Origin: Candidatus Peribacteria bacterium
GTDB taxonomy: Bacteria > Patescibacteriota > Gracilibacteria > UBA1369 > LOWO2-01-FULL-3
Direction of reading: 5' to 3'
Assembly (NCBI GenBank): GCA_943358175.1
Contig: CALRGV010000001.1
Location: forward strand, 62,001 to 126,000
Length of the DNA: 64,000 nucleotides
Made by a program: the position numbers and the translations under genes. Below, in pieces: positions 34,531-44,040 of the stretch (the stretch's first letter is position 1; every line of letters begins with the position of its first letter). The notes under the pieces were generated by a model. The model had not been told where the DNA came from. It searched no databases and was given only the letters and a program-made list of their open reading frames with translations.

Positions 34531-35241
34531 ATGTATAAACTGGTTTTAATCAGACATGGTGAGAGTACTTGGAATAAGGAGAATCGTTTTACAGGATGGA
34601 CTGATGTTGCTTTATCCGAGAAAGGTGTGAGTGAGGCTCATGAAGCCGGAAAGCTTTTGAAAAAAGAGGGTTTTAGTTTTGATTTGGTTTTCACTTCTTT
34701 ATTAAAGAGGGCTATTGGAACGATGCAGATTGTGCTTGAAGAAATGGGTTTGCAGGATTTGCCTGTCAATAAATCGTGGCGTTTAAATGAAAGGCACTAT
34801 GGGGCTTTACAGGGCCTGAATAAAGCTGAAACTGCGGAGAAATATGGTGATGAACAGGTACAACTCTGGCGTAGAAGCTATGATATTCGTCCGCCTGCTT
34901 TGACTAGGGATGATACTAGATATCCGGGAAATGATCCTGTCTATAAGGATTTGAATGAGCAGGATTTACCGTTGACGGAATGTTTGAAGGATACTGTTGA
35001 GAGATTTTTGCCTTGTTGGGAAAAGAAAATTATTCCGGAAATAAGAGCCGGAAAAAATATTTTAATTGTGGCGCATGGTAATAGTCTGAGAGCCTTGGTG
35101 AAATATTTGGATAATGTTTCTGATCAGGAAATTGTTGGGCTCAATATTCCAACCGGGGTTCCTTTCGTCTATGAATTGGATAAAAATTTAAAACCTATTC
35201 GCCATTATTATTTGGGTGAGGCTACATCAAAAGGGTATTGA
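34531..35241 (+). CDS. gpmA: 2,3-bisphosphoglycerate-dependent phosphoglycerate mutase
   Basis: 236 aa. Interconverts 3- and 2-phosphoglycerate. Histidine-phosphatase motifs: [27 protein letters not shown] with the phospho-His, [33 protein letters not shown], and the second catalytic His in [14 protein letters not shown]. Length typical of the dPGM family. It overlaps the convergent prepilin peptidase gene by 20 nt. Confidence 0.96.
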   Translation: MYKLVLIRHGESTWNKENRFTGWTDVALSEKGVSEAHEAGKLLKKEGFSFDLVFTSLLKRAIGTMQIVLEEMGLQDLPVNKSWRLNERHYGALQGLNKAETAEKYGDEQVQLWRRSYDIRPPALTRDDTRYPGNDPVYKDLNEQDLPLTECLKDTVERFLPCWEKKIIPEIRAGKNILIVAHGNSLRALVKYLDNVSDQEIVGLNIPTGVPFVYELDKNLKPIRHYYLGEATSKGY

Positions 35242-36079
35242 AGTACCAATTCAGAATTTCTTGTCCTAAAAAGATGGAAGTGACTGTTCCAATTATCAGG
35301 AATGGTCCGAATGGAATGGTACTTTTGCGATGGATTTTTTTTGCAGCAATTAATATGAGACTGAGGACTCCTCCTAATAAATAGGCTATAAGGAGAGCAA
35401 GAATTGCTATCATCCATCCGGAAAAAATTCCGGTGGTCCAGCTTAGTAAAATGCCCATAAGTGCTCCAAGTCTGAGGTCTCCACCGCCAATCCAAGTTCC
35501 TTTTGAAAAGAAATATTGGAGGAAAAAGAAAAGGAAAATTATGCCACCGCCGATTAACATATTGATTACTGTTTGCATCACCGGGTTGAAAGAAATTATG
35601 CCGGCGATTGCGATGGCAATGGCTGGTAATGATAATTTGTCCGGAATTTCTTTGTGACGTAAATCAAAGAAAAATATTGCCATAAGAAAACTGAATTCTA
35701 CGAGGTAAAAAGCTAATATCGAGAGAGTTCTCCAGTCGATGATATAGTTGAAAAATTGTGAATTAACGAGTGATGGAATAGTGATTATGAAATTCCAATG
35801 AAGAAAACTAATTAGGAAAAGTGCTCCGGTTAAAAATTCCAGGAGGAGGTAATGAACGGAAATTCTTTTGTTGCAATAAGCGCATTTACCGCGGAGAAAA
35901 ATCCAGCTGAGAACCGGAAAGAGGTGGCGCCATTTTAATTTTTTCTTGCAGGCCGGACACATGGAATTACCTGTGAGAATGCCTTTTTTATTGGCTTGTA
36001 GACGATAAATAACAACACTTAAAAAGCTGCCAATTGCGGAGCCGAGGATGAAAATTATCGCTGAAGCTAGGAGTTCCAT
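35222..36079 (-). CDS. Prepilin peptidase (A24 family, PilD-like)
   Basis: 285 aa, seven to eight membrane helices. Cleaves the leader of type IV pilin and pseudopilin precursors. The N-terminal domain has the four zinc cysteines of the methylase half: [10 protein letters not shown] and CAYCNKRIS, with FLSVVIYRL before them. Catalytic aspartates: [15 protein letters not shown] and [12 protein letters not shown]. It implies that the cell makes type IV pili or a competence-like apparatus. The TPR-protein gene lies just upstream on the same strand. Confidence 0.93.
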   Translation of the reverse strand: MELLASAIIFILGSAIGSFLSVVIYRLQANKKGILTGNSMCPACKKKLKWRHLFPVLSWIFLRGKCAYCNKRISVHYLLLEFLTGALFLISFLHWNFIITIPSLVNSQFFNYIIDWRTLSILAFYLVEFSFLMAIFFFDLRHKEIPDKLSLPAIAIAIAGIISFNPVMQTVINMLIGGGIIFLFFFLQYFFSKGTWIGGGDLRLGALMGILLSWTTGIFSGWMIAILALLIAYLLGGVLSLILIAAKKIHRKSTIPFGPFLIIGTVTSIFLGQEILNWYFNTLLM

Positions 36080-36110
36080 AGGATGATGGTTAGTGATTTT
36101 ATTGTAGTTC

Positions 36111-37535
36111 TTAACGGGGGATTGGACCGTTTTGATTTAGAAAATTGTAACGTGTGGCGGCGAGTTTACTAATCGAATTGCCACGACCCAGTGCGTAGGC
36201 TCTTTTATAATAAGCTTTTGCTTGATTATTGTCGCCGGATTTTTCAGAGAGCCAGCCATAATTCAGGTTTGCTGCGTCGAGATTTGGTTGCATGGAAATG
36301 GCGGTATCGAGATTTTTTTTCGCTTCATCGTATTCCCCCAATGCCGTATACGACCAGCCAAGTAGATTGTAGCTCATGGCATCATTTGGATGTGTTGATA
36401 GGGCTTGTCGGCTTAATATTAGGGCTTTTTCAGGTTGATCCAGATGTTCGATATTTAGCCATACTGCGCGCACAAAAATATCCATATTTTTGGTGTTTTT
36501 TGTTATTACTTTTTCGTAATTATTGGATGATTTTTGATAATCTTGTTTGAGTAAATAGAGGTCGCCGAGTTTAAGATTGATTTGATCTTTTGGCTCGTAG
36601 CCATTTTTATCAGCTTTTTCAATATAGTAAATTGCTTTGTCGAGGTCGTCTTTGGCAAAGTAGGCGAGGCCCAAATAAAAGAGAGTTTCCGGTTTTTGAG
36701 GAGTGAGATCTCTTGCTTGAATGAGTGCGTCTATCGCATCGTTTGGCATGTTGATATTTAAATAAGCATAGCCGAGAACGATCCAGGCGTCGCGGTAATT
36801 ATTTTTGGTATTGAGAATGTCGTAGAGCAGGGGAATCGCTGCCTGATACTCGTTTGTGGCTGTCATGGCTTTTGCTAGTAGCAGTTCCAGAAAGGTTTTT
36901 TCAGATCCTTTGTAGTATGAGAAATTCTGATAGGCGTCGAGGAATTTTTGATTATTTTCCAGGAGTGATTGTGCCGGAGCGGGAATTGTCTTGGCGATTT
37001 CTTGGAAGATTTTTTGAGCACCGTCGAAGTCTTTATAGAGTATTGTAATTATGCCTTTGTAATATTGTACGCGAGGATTTTCTTGGGCCAAATTCCAGAT
37101 TATTTTTTTGGCGTTTTCTATTTGGCGTATGCTTAAGTAGGTCCGGGCCAGGGCGATATTCAGATCAATTGAATCTGGTTTTGATTTTGTGGCTTGAGTG
37201 AAGAGTTCACGAGCTTCGTCGGTTTGGTTGTTTTTCAAATAAGTATCGCCCAGCTTGAGAATTAGGTCTGTGGAATCAGGTTTTATTTCTAAGGCTTTTT
37301 GATAATTGGCGACGGCGTTTTCAAGGTCGTCTTTATTTAAAAAGTCATCTCCGTTTTTTTCATAATTTTCGTTGCCATTTTGGATATTTTTTCCGCGAGA
37401 AATTTTTTGGTCGAGATTAGTGGTAATGGGTGAAAGATTTTCTAGTTGATCGGATTTCGGTTTTGAAAAATGTAGTGTAATGAAAATTACAGAAGCGATG
37501 ATTATTATCCATAATGTTGCGAGCAGTTTTTTCAT
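36111..37535 (-). CDS. Membrane-anchored TPR protein
   Basis: 474 aa. A single N-terminal membrane anchor (LLATLWIIIIASVIFITLHF) is followed by about ten tetratricopeptide repeats, for example FLNKDDLENAVANYQKALEI, ILKLGDTYLKNNQTDEAREL and LLGWSYTALGEYDEAKKNLD. TPRs mediate protein-protein contacts; no enzymatic domain is visible. It is between ruvC and the prepilin peptidase gene on the same strand and could scaffold a pilus or envelope complex, but that is inference from position only. Confidence 0.88.
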   Translation of the reverse strand: MKKLLATLWIIIIASVIFITLHFSKPKSDQLENLSPITTNLDQKISRGKNIQNGNENYEKNGDDFLNKDDLENAVANYQKALEIKPDSTDLILKLGDTYLKNNQTDEARELFTQATKSKPDSIDLNIALARTYLSIRQIENAKKIIWNLAQENPRVQYYKGIITILYKDFDGAQKIFQEIAKTIPAPAQSLLENNQKFLDAYQNFSYYKGSEKTFLELLLAKAMTATNEYQAAIPLLYDILNTKNNYRDAWIVLGYAYLNINMPNDAIDALIQARDLTPQKPETLFYLGLAYFAKDDLDKAIYYIEKADKNGYEPKDQINLKLGDLYLLKQDYQKSSNNYEKVITKNTKNMDIFVRAVWLNIEHLDQPEKALILSRQALSTHPNDAMSYNLLGWSYTALGEYDEAKKNLDTAISMQPNLDAANLNYGWLSEKSGDNNQAKAYYKRAYALGRGNSISKLAATRYNFLNQNGPIPR

Positions 37536-37542
37536 GTGGGAA

Positions 37543-38034
37543 TTAGGCGAAAGTGGCTTGCTTTAGGGCTAAAGAATTTGCGAGACAAATAGCTGCGGCG
37601 ATGGCGTCGGCGGCGTCATCAGGTTTTGGAGTGGTCTTGAGGCTGAGAATTATTTTTACCATTTGTTGGACCATTTTTTTGTCGGCTTTGCCGTAACCAC
37701 AGACGGCGGATTTAATTTCCAGTGGTGTGAACTCGTTTATTTGCAGACCAAAATTCGTTAATGTATGAAGAATGACACCACGAGCTTCCGAGACGGACAT
37801 TGCCGTTTTTACATTTTTTTGAAAAAATAATTTTTCGATTGAAGCGGTTTGTGGATGCCATTTTTCTATTAGAGTTGAAAGGTCTGTGGCGATTTGTTGT
37901 AGACGAATGTTTTGTGGAAGGCCGGCTTGAGTTTTTATACAGCCATAATCTTTTAAGTGAAATTTGCCATTTTCGTGGTCGAGGATGCTATAGCCTGTTG
38001 TTGCTGTACCTGGATCTATTCCTATGATTCTCAT
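37543..38034 (-). CDS. ruvC: Holliday junction resolvase RuvC
   Basis: 163 aa. Cuts four-way DNA junctions with RuvAB. RNase H-like fold with the acidic residues in IGIDPGTATTGYSIL, ASIEKLFFQKN and PDDAADAIAAAICLA. The family lysine/serine motif FFQKNVKTAMSVSEARGV is intact. It overlaps the pyk stop by 4 nt (ATGA). ruvA is 8 kb away; ruvB is not in the window. Confidence 0.96.
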   Translation of the reverse strand: MRIIGIDPGTATTGYSILDHENGKFHLKDYGCIKTQAGLPQNIRLQQIATDLSTLIEKWHPQTASIEKLFFQKNVKTAMSVSEARGVILHTLTNFGLQINEFTPLEIKSAVCGYGKADKKMVQQMVKIILSLKTTPKPDDAADAIAAAICLANSLALKQATFA

Positions 38035-39449
38035 ATAGTTATGTTCGAAATTATTTTCTCTTTTTTGCTGGCGTTAGCGAGGATGACGATTTTGTTTTTT
38101 GGTTTAACTATTTTGTTTTTCTTGAGAATTTGAACGATTTGTTCGATCTTGTTTTCTTTAGTCAAAGTGTGCGCAAAAATATTGTTCAAGCCCCAGACGA
38201 GAGTGAGTTCACGAGCGGTTTCTTCTTTCTCACAAATGGTGATAATTGGTGTATGTGGACGATGCCTGGCTAGTTCGCGGGCGGTGTATCCATCAGATGT
38301 ATAAATAACCAAATAGTCAGCCTTGGTTTCTTCGGCCAAGTCGCAGGCGTTGGCGCAGTGAGGATTGACCACTTCACGACTATGTATAAAAAAATTGTTC
38401 TCAAGTTCGCTGTATTTTCTTAGCTCTTTTTCTACGGTGCTGGCGACGCGGCTTAGGGTGGCTGCAGCTTGAGCGGGAAATCTACCAATAGCGGATTCGT
38501 TTGAGAGCATGATGGCGTCGGTACGATCGTAGACTGCATTGGCGGCATCGGAAATTTCTGCACGAGTGGCGCGAGGATTGTTCACCATAGAAAGTAGGAC
38601 TTCTGTCGCGGTGATGACCGGCTTGGCATATTTATTGGAAAGGGCGATGATTCTTTTTTGAATAATGGGAACTTGTTCGGCCGGGATGTCTATGCCGAGA
38701 TCGCCGCGTGCAACCATGACTCCGTCGACAGTTTTAATAATTTCTTCGAGATTATCAACCGCGAGTTTCAATTCTATTTTGGCAATAATTTTTGTAGATT
38801 TTTTTTGTTTTGTGATTAATTTGCGAAGATTTTTTATGTCATTTGCATCTTTGACGAATGAGAGGGCAACATAATCGACATTATTTTTCAGACCAAAAAC
38901 GAGATCTTTTTTATCTTTTTCGGTGATCGTTTCAATATTTTGGGTAATACCCGGGAGGTGAACTCCGGCATGTCCACGTACGAGACCGCCGCATTTCACC
39001 AGACATTTTACATTTTCTTTATCAATGACTTGGAGAACCTGATTTTCAATTAGGCCGTCATTGAAAAGTATCATGTCATTTTTTTTCAGGCCTTTAGTGA
39101 AGGGTTTGAATTGGATGGGCAAGTGCGACGAAGGAGCATTTTTTTTCGATTTGTTTTTCGCTGAAGTTAAAATAAAAGTATCACCTTTTTTCAATTGCAC
39201 TCCTTCTGCCGGCAAATCTCCAAGACGAATTTTTGGACCTTGTAGATCCTGCAGAATGCCAATACGTTTGCCGGTATTTTTTTCGACAGTGTGAATATTG
39301 TTGATTAATTCCAGATGACTTTTGTAATCGCCATGTGAAAAATTGAGACGAGCTACATTCATCCCGGCCTGCACTAATTTGGTAATTTCTGTAACGGAAT
39401 TACTCGCAGGTCCAAGCGTACAAACAACTTTCGTATTTTTGATATGCAT
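38031..39449 (-). CDS. pyk: Pyruvate kinase
   Basis: 472 aa. Last glycolytic step, PEP plus ADP to pyruvate plus ATP. Motifs: VCTLGPASNSV, ARLNFSHGDY, LQDLQGPKIRLG, IAKIELK (catalytic Lys), GVMVARGDLGIDIPAEQVP, and ATEVLLSMVNNPRATRAEIS. The C-terminal allosteric domain (DYLVIYTSDGYTARELARHRP) is present. A TATAAT lies about 35 nt before the start on the minus strand. Divergent from asnS. Confidence 0.97.
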   Translation of the reverse strand: MHIKNTKVVCTLGPASNSVTEITKLVQAGMNVARLNFSHGDYKSHLELINNIHTVEKNTGKRIGILQDLQGPKIRLGDLPAEGVQLKKGDTFILTSAKNKSKKNAPSSHLPIQFKPFTKGLKKNDMILFNDGLIENQVLQVIDKENVKCLVKCGGLVRGHAGVHLPGITQNIETITEKDKKDLVFGLKNNVDYVALSFVKDANDIKNLRKLITKQKKSTKIIAKIELKLAVDNLEEIIKTVDGVMVARGDLGIDIPAEQVPIIQKRIIALSNKYAKPVITATEVLLSMVNNPRATRAEISDAANAVYDRTDAIMLSNESAIGRFPAQAAATLSRVASTVEKELRKYSELENNFFIHSREVVNPHCANACDLAEETKADYLVIYTSDGYTARELARHRPHTPIITICEKEETARELTLVWGLNNIFAHTLTKENKIEQIVQILKKNKIVKPKNKIVILANASKKEKIISNITI

Positions 39450-39589
39450 GAGGAGGGGAATGATGGGGAAGTTTCTGAAAATGATTATATCAGAGTGTGG
39501 TATGATATAAAATATTTATTGCTGAATTGTGTTTAAATCTTTTCAATTGGCCTTTTCCGGTTGATTTTACTAAAATGGACAGGATTATT

Positions 39590-39595
39590 TATAAT
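39590..39595 (+). promoter_or_regulatory. asnS -10 box
   Basis: TATAAT 11 nt before the asnS ATG, giving a leader of only a few nucleotides. The -35 (TTACTA at 17 bp) is weak. Confidence 0.45.
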
Positions 39596-39606
39596 TTCAC
39601 TAGATT

Positions 39607-40905
39607 ATGGCTCAGAAAATTTTTCTAAAGGATTTGCGCGATTATGTGGGGCAGGAAATTATGATGGAAGGTTGGATGTTTAATAAGCGTGGTGCCGGTA
39701 AAATTTATTTTCTAGAACTTCGTGATGGTAGTGGAATTGTGCAGGGAATTGTGTTTGTGAAAGCGGTTTCGCCGGAAGTTTTTAAAATTGCCGAGGAGCT
39801 AACTATGGAATCTTCTGTGCGTGTGACTGGTGAAATAACCAAGCATCCAAAAAATGAGGATGAATACGAATTGCAGGTGAAAAATATTGAAGTGATTCAG
39901 CTGGTGAAGGAAGATTATCCGATTGCGAAGAAAGAGCATGGTCCGGATTTTCTTTTACAAAATCGGCATTTATGGCTGCGTTCTCCGACACAAAGAGCAA
40001 TTCAAGTGGTGAGGAATACCATTATTAATGCGATATATGAATATTTAAATACTAATGGTTATATAAAAATTGATTCGCCGATTTTGACACCGAACGCTTG
40101 CGAGGGCACGACTGAACTTTTTGAAATTGATTATTTTGAGGAAGGAAAAGCTTACCTTGCTCAATCCGGACAGCTATATATTGAAGCGGCGATTTTTTCT
40201 GTTGGCAGATGTTTCGATTTTGGTCCGGTGTTCCGTGCGGAAAAATCAAAAACTCGTCGTCATCTGACGGAATTTTGGATGATGGACGCTGAGGCGGCTT
40301 TTGTGGAACATGAAGAAAATATGCAAATTCAGGAAGGGTTGGTGGAATTTGTGGTGGAAAAAGTTCTCGAGAAAAATTTAAAAGAATTAGCAATTTTGGA
40401 AAGAGATATCGAGCCATTGAAAAAAATTAAGGCTCCATTTATTCACAAAACTCATACGGAAGTGGTAAAAGAACTCCGTGAAATGGGCTCGGAAATTCAG
40501 GAAAATCAGGACCTTGGTGCGGCCGATGAAACTATGCTGACTATGAAATATGACAAGCCGATTTTTGTTGAAAAATATCCGGCAGAAGTGAAAGCATTTT
40601 ATATGAAACGCACTCTGGATGATAAATTTGCGCTTTGTGCAGACCTTTTAGCGCCTGAAGGTTATGGTGAAGTTATTGGCGGAAGTCAGCGTGAGGATGA
40701 TTATGGTGTTCTGCTTGGTCGTATAAAAGAGCATAAATTATCAGTGGAAGATTTCGATTGGTATTTGGATTTGCGAAAATACGGTTCGGTGCCACATAGT
40801 GGATTTGGAATTGGCCTCGAACGTTTGACCGGCTGGATTTGTGGTCGTCAGCATATTCGTGAAACTATTCCATTCCCAAGAACTATTGGCAGAATCAAGC
40901 CATAA
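39607..40905 (+). CDS. asnS: Asparaginyl-tRNA synthetase
   Basis: 432 aa, class IIb synthetase. N-terminal OB-fold anticodon-binding domain (EGWMFNKRGAGKIYFLELRDG) then class II core: motif 1 (INAIYEYLNTNGYIKIDSPILTPNACEGTTELF), motif 2 (FGPVFRAEKSKTRRHLTEFWMMDAE), motif 3 (GFGIGLERLTGWICG). The AQSGQLYIEAA and EVIGGSQREDDY stretches match AsnRS rather than AspRS. The stop codon lies within the outer arm of repeat element B. Confidence 0.95.
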   Translation: MAQKIFLKDLRDYVGQEIMMEGWMFNKRGAGKIYFLELRDGSGIVQGIVFVKAVSPEVFKIAEELTMESSVRVTGEITKHPKNEDEYELQVKNIEVIQLVKEDYPIAKKEHGPDFLLQNRHLWLRSPTQRAIQVVRNTIINAIYEYLNTNGYIKIDSPILTPNACEGTTELFEIDYFEEGKAYLAQSGQLYIEAAIFSVGRCFDFGPVFRAEKSKTRRHLTEFWMMDAEAAFVEHEENMQIQEGLVEFVVEKVLEKNLKELAILERDIEPLKKIKAPFIHKTHTEVVKELREMGSEIQENQDLGAADETMLTMKYDKPIFVEKYPAEVKAFYMKRTLDDKFALCADLLAPEGYGEVIGGSQREDDYGVLLGRIKEHKLSVEDFDWYLDLRKYGSVPHSGFGIGLERLTGWICGRQHIRETIPFPRTIGRIKP

Positions 40906-41025
40906 GAGTCTTTGATTAGTATCATCTACTTCGTTGTCAGATAAATTTTGATCCTCATTTGCTTACAGCAAACTCCGGTCAAAATTTATCTGACGCCTCG
41001 TATCTGATACCAATCAAAGACTCTT
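40904..41025. repeat. Nested covarying inverted-repeat element, copy B
   Basis: Outer stem AAGAGTCTTTGATT..GTATCA with TGATAC..AATCAAAGACTCTT (20 bp, one A/C mismatch) starts inside the asnS stop codon. Internal loop ATCTACTTCGT / CCTCGTATC, inner stem GTCAGATAAATTTTGA/TCAAAATTTATCTGAC, apical stem TTTGC-TTACA-GCAAA flanked by CCTCA and CTCCGG. Same loops as the other copies, different stems. Confidence 0.92.
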
Positions 41026-41040
41026 GGTACTAGCTAGCCT

Positions 41041-41068
41041 TTGATTTTGGCTTGATTGTGTGTATAAT
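41041..41068 (+). promoter_or_regulatory. Promoter of the RluA-type gene, leaderless
   Basis: TTGATT, 16 bp, TATAAT, then 6 nt (TCCCGC) before ATG 41075. It excludes the GTG start at 41060 in the ORF track, which overlaps the promoter. Confidence 0.65.
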
Positions 41069-41074
41069 TCCCGC

Positions 41075-41836
41075 ATGCGAAAGATTAAAGTACCATTGTT
41101 GTATGAGGATGAATACATGTTCGCGGTGAATAAACCGCCGCGTGTAATGAGTGTTCCGGCTGATCATGGCATTAAAGCTGGGTCACGTGCTATTCCACAG
41201 AAATCGGTTTTGGAAATTCTTCAGGATCGTTACAAAGATAAAGGTTTTAAGCCATATCTTTTGCATCGTTTGGATATGAACACTTCCGGAGTGATGCTTT
41301 TTGGAAAATATGAAGAGAATCGTAAGGATTTGGAGGGAATTTTTAAGGATGATAGAACAAGAAAAGTTTATTTGGCTTTGCTTCGTGGTGTACCTGAGTC
41401 CGGTTCAATTAAGCATGGATTGGATGATAGGTATAAGGGAGAAAGAGGAGATAGAAAAGGCGAAGAAGATGCTGAAGGAGCTTCAAAAGATAAAGTTTCT
41501 GCACATACTGAATTTAAAGTTTTTAAAACTTTTAGGGTTTTCGATAAAGAGAATTGCGCTCTTACTTCAGCGGAAATTACTACCGGTCGTAAACATCAAA
41601 TTCGCCAGCATTTTGCGCATATTGGTTTTCCGGTTGTGTTGGATGAGCAATATGGCGATCCAAAATGGAATCGTAGATTTCGTTTGAAGTTTTGGCTTGG
41701 AAGGCAGTTTTTGCATTCCGAGCGTATAGAATTTTTTCATCCGATTTTGAAGAAAACTATCAGTATTCAGACAGAAATGCCGCCTGATTTGACTCAAGCA
41801 TTGAATAGAATTAGGAGCGGGAAGTGGAAAGAATAA
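41075..41836 (+). CDS. RluA-family RNA pseudouridine synthase
   Basis: 253 aa from ATG 41075 (MRKIKVPLLYEDEYMFAVNKP). It isomerises uridines in rRNA or tRNA. The catalytic Asp lies in LLHRLDMNTSGVMLFGK; further motifs are YLALLRGVPESGSIKH, TEITTGRKHQIRQHFAHIGFPVV (here AEITTGRKHQIRQ), and QYGDPKWN with QFLHSERIEF. A Lys/Glu/Asp-rich insert (GERGDRKGEEDAEGASKDK) interrupts the domain. No S4 domain, so RluA-like rather than RluD-like. Target site not predictable. The stop abuts the glmS stop with no spacer. Confidence 0.9.
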   Translation: MRKIKVPLLYEDEYMFAVNKPPRVMSVPADHGIKAGSRAIPQKSVLEILQDRYKDKGFKPYLLHRLDMNTSGVMLFGKYEENRKDLEGIFKDDRTRKVYLALLRGVPESGSIKHGLDDRYKGERGDRKGEEDAEGASKDKVSAHTEFKVFKTFRVFDKENCALTSAEITTGRKHQIRQHFAHIGFPVVLDEQYGDPKWNRRFRLKFWLGRQFLHSERIEFFHPILKKTISIQTEMPPDLTQALNRIRSGKWKE

Positions 41837-43615
41837 TTATTTCACCGTCACACTCTTTGCCAGGTTTCTTGGCTTGTCTGGGTCGTTTTGGCGAAGGACA
41901 GCAAGCTGGTAAGCAAGAATTTGTACGGGGATAATATTTACGATTGGGGAAGTTTCGCCAGTGTCCGGTACACGAATCCAAAAATCAAAAACTTCTTCGT
42001 TTGTTGGGGAGACACCGATGATGTAGCCGCCACGAGCTTTGACTTCTTGAGCGTTGGAGAGGATTTCTTTGCGACAATCGTCGTTGGCTACGAGGGCAAT
42101 TACCGGTGTGTTTTTGGTGATTAGCGCGAGTGGGCCGTGTTTCAATTCGCCGCCGGCAAAACCTTCGGCATGAATGTAGGAGACTTCTTGAAGTTTAATT
42201 GCGCATTCCAGAGCCATTGGGAAATTTGCTCCACGACCGATAATATACATTGATTCAATGTCTTTTAGTTTGTTTGCTATTTTCTTAATATGTTCCGCAT
42301 AACGAGGATTTAACATATCGTTTATTTGGCTTGCTGTACGGATAAGTAGCTGTTTAGCAATTTCGACGCCTCCGTCGCAGGCATAGGCAAGCATAGTGAG
42401 AATAGCGAGCTGCGAGGTGGTGGCTTTGGTAGAAGCTACGCCAATTTCCGGTCCTGCTTTGATTGGAATAACCATGTCGGCGGTACGGGCGATAGTAGAG
42501 CTTTCGACGTTTACAATTGCTGCAACTTTTGCGCCTTTTTCTTTGGCGATTTCAATAGCTTCCAACGTGTCGGCGGTTTCACCCGATTGCGAAACGCAGA
42601 CGATGAGAGTTTTTTTATTTATGAACTCTTTGTAGTTTTGGAATTCTGAACCGAAGACGAAACGTATTTGTTTTTTTGAAATTTTGGCAAAGAGATATGC
42701 GCCTACCATAGCTGCTTTTCCGGCGGTACCGCAGCCAACAAAATAGGTATCTTCTGCGCTTTCAATAGCTTTTGCGACTTGTTCAATTGTTTTTGGATCT
42801 TGGTTAATGGCGCGATTAAGGGTTTCTTTTTGTTCCATGATTTCTTTCATCATGAAATGTTCAAATTCACCTTTTTCAGAACTTTCTATGTCTAAATCAA
42901 TTTCAATAATACGTTTTTTAATTTCTTCGTTCGTGGCGTTGTCATAGAAATTTATTTTTCTATTTTCAATTACGCAAATTTGATTGTCATCGAGATAAAT
43001 TACTTTGTTGGTATGTTTTAGAAACGCAGGAATGTCGGAGGCAATAAAGTATTCGCCATGGGTTTTGCCGACGCCTATGATGAGTGGTGAGCCTTTGCGA
43101 GCCGCAATAATTTTGTCTTCATCTTTTTTCATGACGACGATGGCATAACGACCCTCAATTTCTTTGACGGCTAGCTTTACACTATCTTCAAAGGAATGTT
43201 TGCGAGTGTGTTGTTCTATTAGATGAGCCAAAACTTCCGTGTCTGTTTGGGAAACAAACTTGTGACCTTTTTTAATTAAATCCTTTTTTACTTCTGAATA
43301 ATTTTCGAAAATACCGTTATGTATCAGGACAATTTCTTTATTCTCGGAAAAATGTGGATGAGCATTGGCTTTAGTAACTCCTCCATGGGTGGCCCAGCGT
43401 GAATGAGCCATGGCTACGCCGGATTCTCCCAATTCGAGATCCTTGGTTTTTATGTCGCCGATTTTGCCAATTTCTTTATGAATGATAATTTCCGTTGGAG
43501 TTTTGTAAGCAATGCCCCAAGAATCATATCCGCGATATTCCAAATTTTTCAGGCCTTCAATAACCAGCTCCGGGGCATTTTTTTTCTCTCCGTAATAGGC
43601 AAATATTCCGCACAT
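41837..43615 (-). CDS. glmS: Glutamine-fructose-6-phosphate aminotransferase
   Basis: 592 aa. Makes glucosamine-6-phosphate, the entry to UDP-GlcNAc and peptidoglycan. N-terminal Cys nucleophile amidotransferase (MCGIFAYYG, NLEYRGYDSWGIA, HSRWATHGGVT, NAHPHFS). Two SIS domains follow: CGTAGKAAMVGAYLF, SQSGETADTLEAIE, GVASTKATTSQLAIL, and GRGANFPMALECAIKLQEVSYIHAEGFAGGELKHGPLAL. The C-terminal KSVTVK (usual AKSVTVE) ends it. It converges exactly on the RluA-type gene, stop to stop. I see no glmS ribozyme in the short upstream region. Confidence 0.97.
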   Translation of the reverse strand: MCGIFAYYGEKKNAPELVIEGLKNLEYRGYDSWGIAYKTPTEIIIHKEIGKIGDIKTKDLELGESGVAMAHSRWATHGGVTKANAHPHFSENKEIVLIHNGIFENYSEVKKDLIKKGHKFVSQTDTEVLAHLIEQHTRKHSFEDSVKLAVKEIEGRYAIVVMKKDEDKIIAARKGSPLIIGVGKTHGEYFIASDIPAFLKHTNKVIYLDDNQICVIENRKINFYDNATNEEIKKRIIEIDLDIESSEKGEFEHFMMKEIMEQKETLNRAINQDPKTIEQVAKAIESAEDTYFVGCGTAGKAAMVGAYLFAKISKKQIRFVFGSEFQNYKEFINKKTLIVCVSQSGETADTLEAIEIAKEKGAKVAAIVNVESSTIARTADMVIPIKAGPEIGVASTKATTSQLAILTMLAYACDGGVEIAKQLLIRTASQINDMLNPRYAEHIKKIANKLKDIESMYIIGRGANFPMALECAIKLQEVSYIHAEGFAGGELKHGPLALITKNTPVIALVANDDCRKEILSNAQEVKARGGYIIGVSPTNEEVFDFWIRVPDTGETSPIVNIIPVQILAYQLAVLRQNDPDKPRNLAKSVTVK

Positions 43616-43725
43616 AATTTATTGTTTTTAGTACGGTGATTTTACTGTACTTTAACCTAAAAGGGGAGGAGGATTTATTGACAAAATTTGTAAAAGGTGT
43701 ATCTTGCGTGCTAATTATAAAATTT

Positions 43726-44040
43726 ATGAGTGAGTCTGCGGATCATATTGATGATGAGTTAGTATCTGAGGTTGTAACTTCATTGACTAGAAATGAAGTT
43801 GAATATTTGGAGCGTTTGATTCATGTGTCGTCACCTTTGGTAGATAAAAAGGGTGATAAGTTTTCTGTAAATGTGGAATTGCGTGGACCTTTTATTGCGG
43901 CGTCTATAGGGAATATAGGTAGCAGGGTGAGTGTTTCATTTTCGTATAATACTCAGTTGGAAAGGTTTGTATATCTACAAGGAGCAGATGCCGAGTGGGT
44001 GAAAAAATTTCTTAATCAATATAGAATTCTGGAGGATTAA
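43726..44040 (+). CDS. Small hypothetical protein
   Basis: 104 aa from ATG 43726 (MSESADHIDDELVSEVV), chosen over the GTG start at 43636 because TATAAA lies only 4 nt upstream, in the leaderless style of this genome, and because the extra N-terminus is unrelated hydrophobic filler. The protein is acidic with an alpha/beta pattern (GDKFSVNVELRGPF, RVSVSFSYNTQLERFVYLQG). Unknown family. Its 3' end overlaps the convergent peptidase gene by 4 nt. Confidence 0.65.
   Translation: MSESADHIDDELVSEVVTSLTRNEVEYLERLIHVSSPLVDKKGDKFSVNVELRGPFIAASIGNIGSRVSVSFSYNTQLERFVYLQGADAEWVKKFLNQYRILED

Noticed and set aside
43616-43725. glmS ribozyme
   Set aside because: The leader of glmS is too short, and no ribozyme core sequence is visible.
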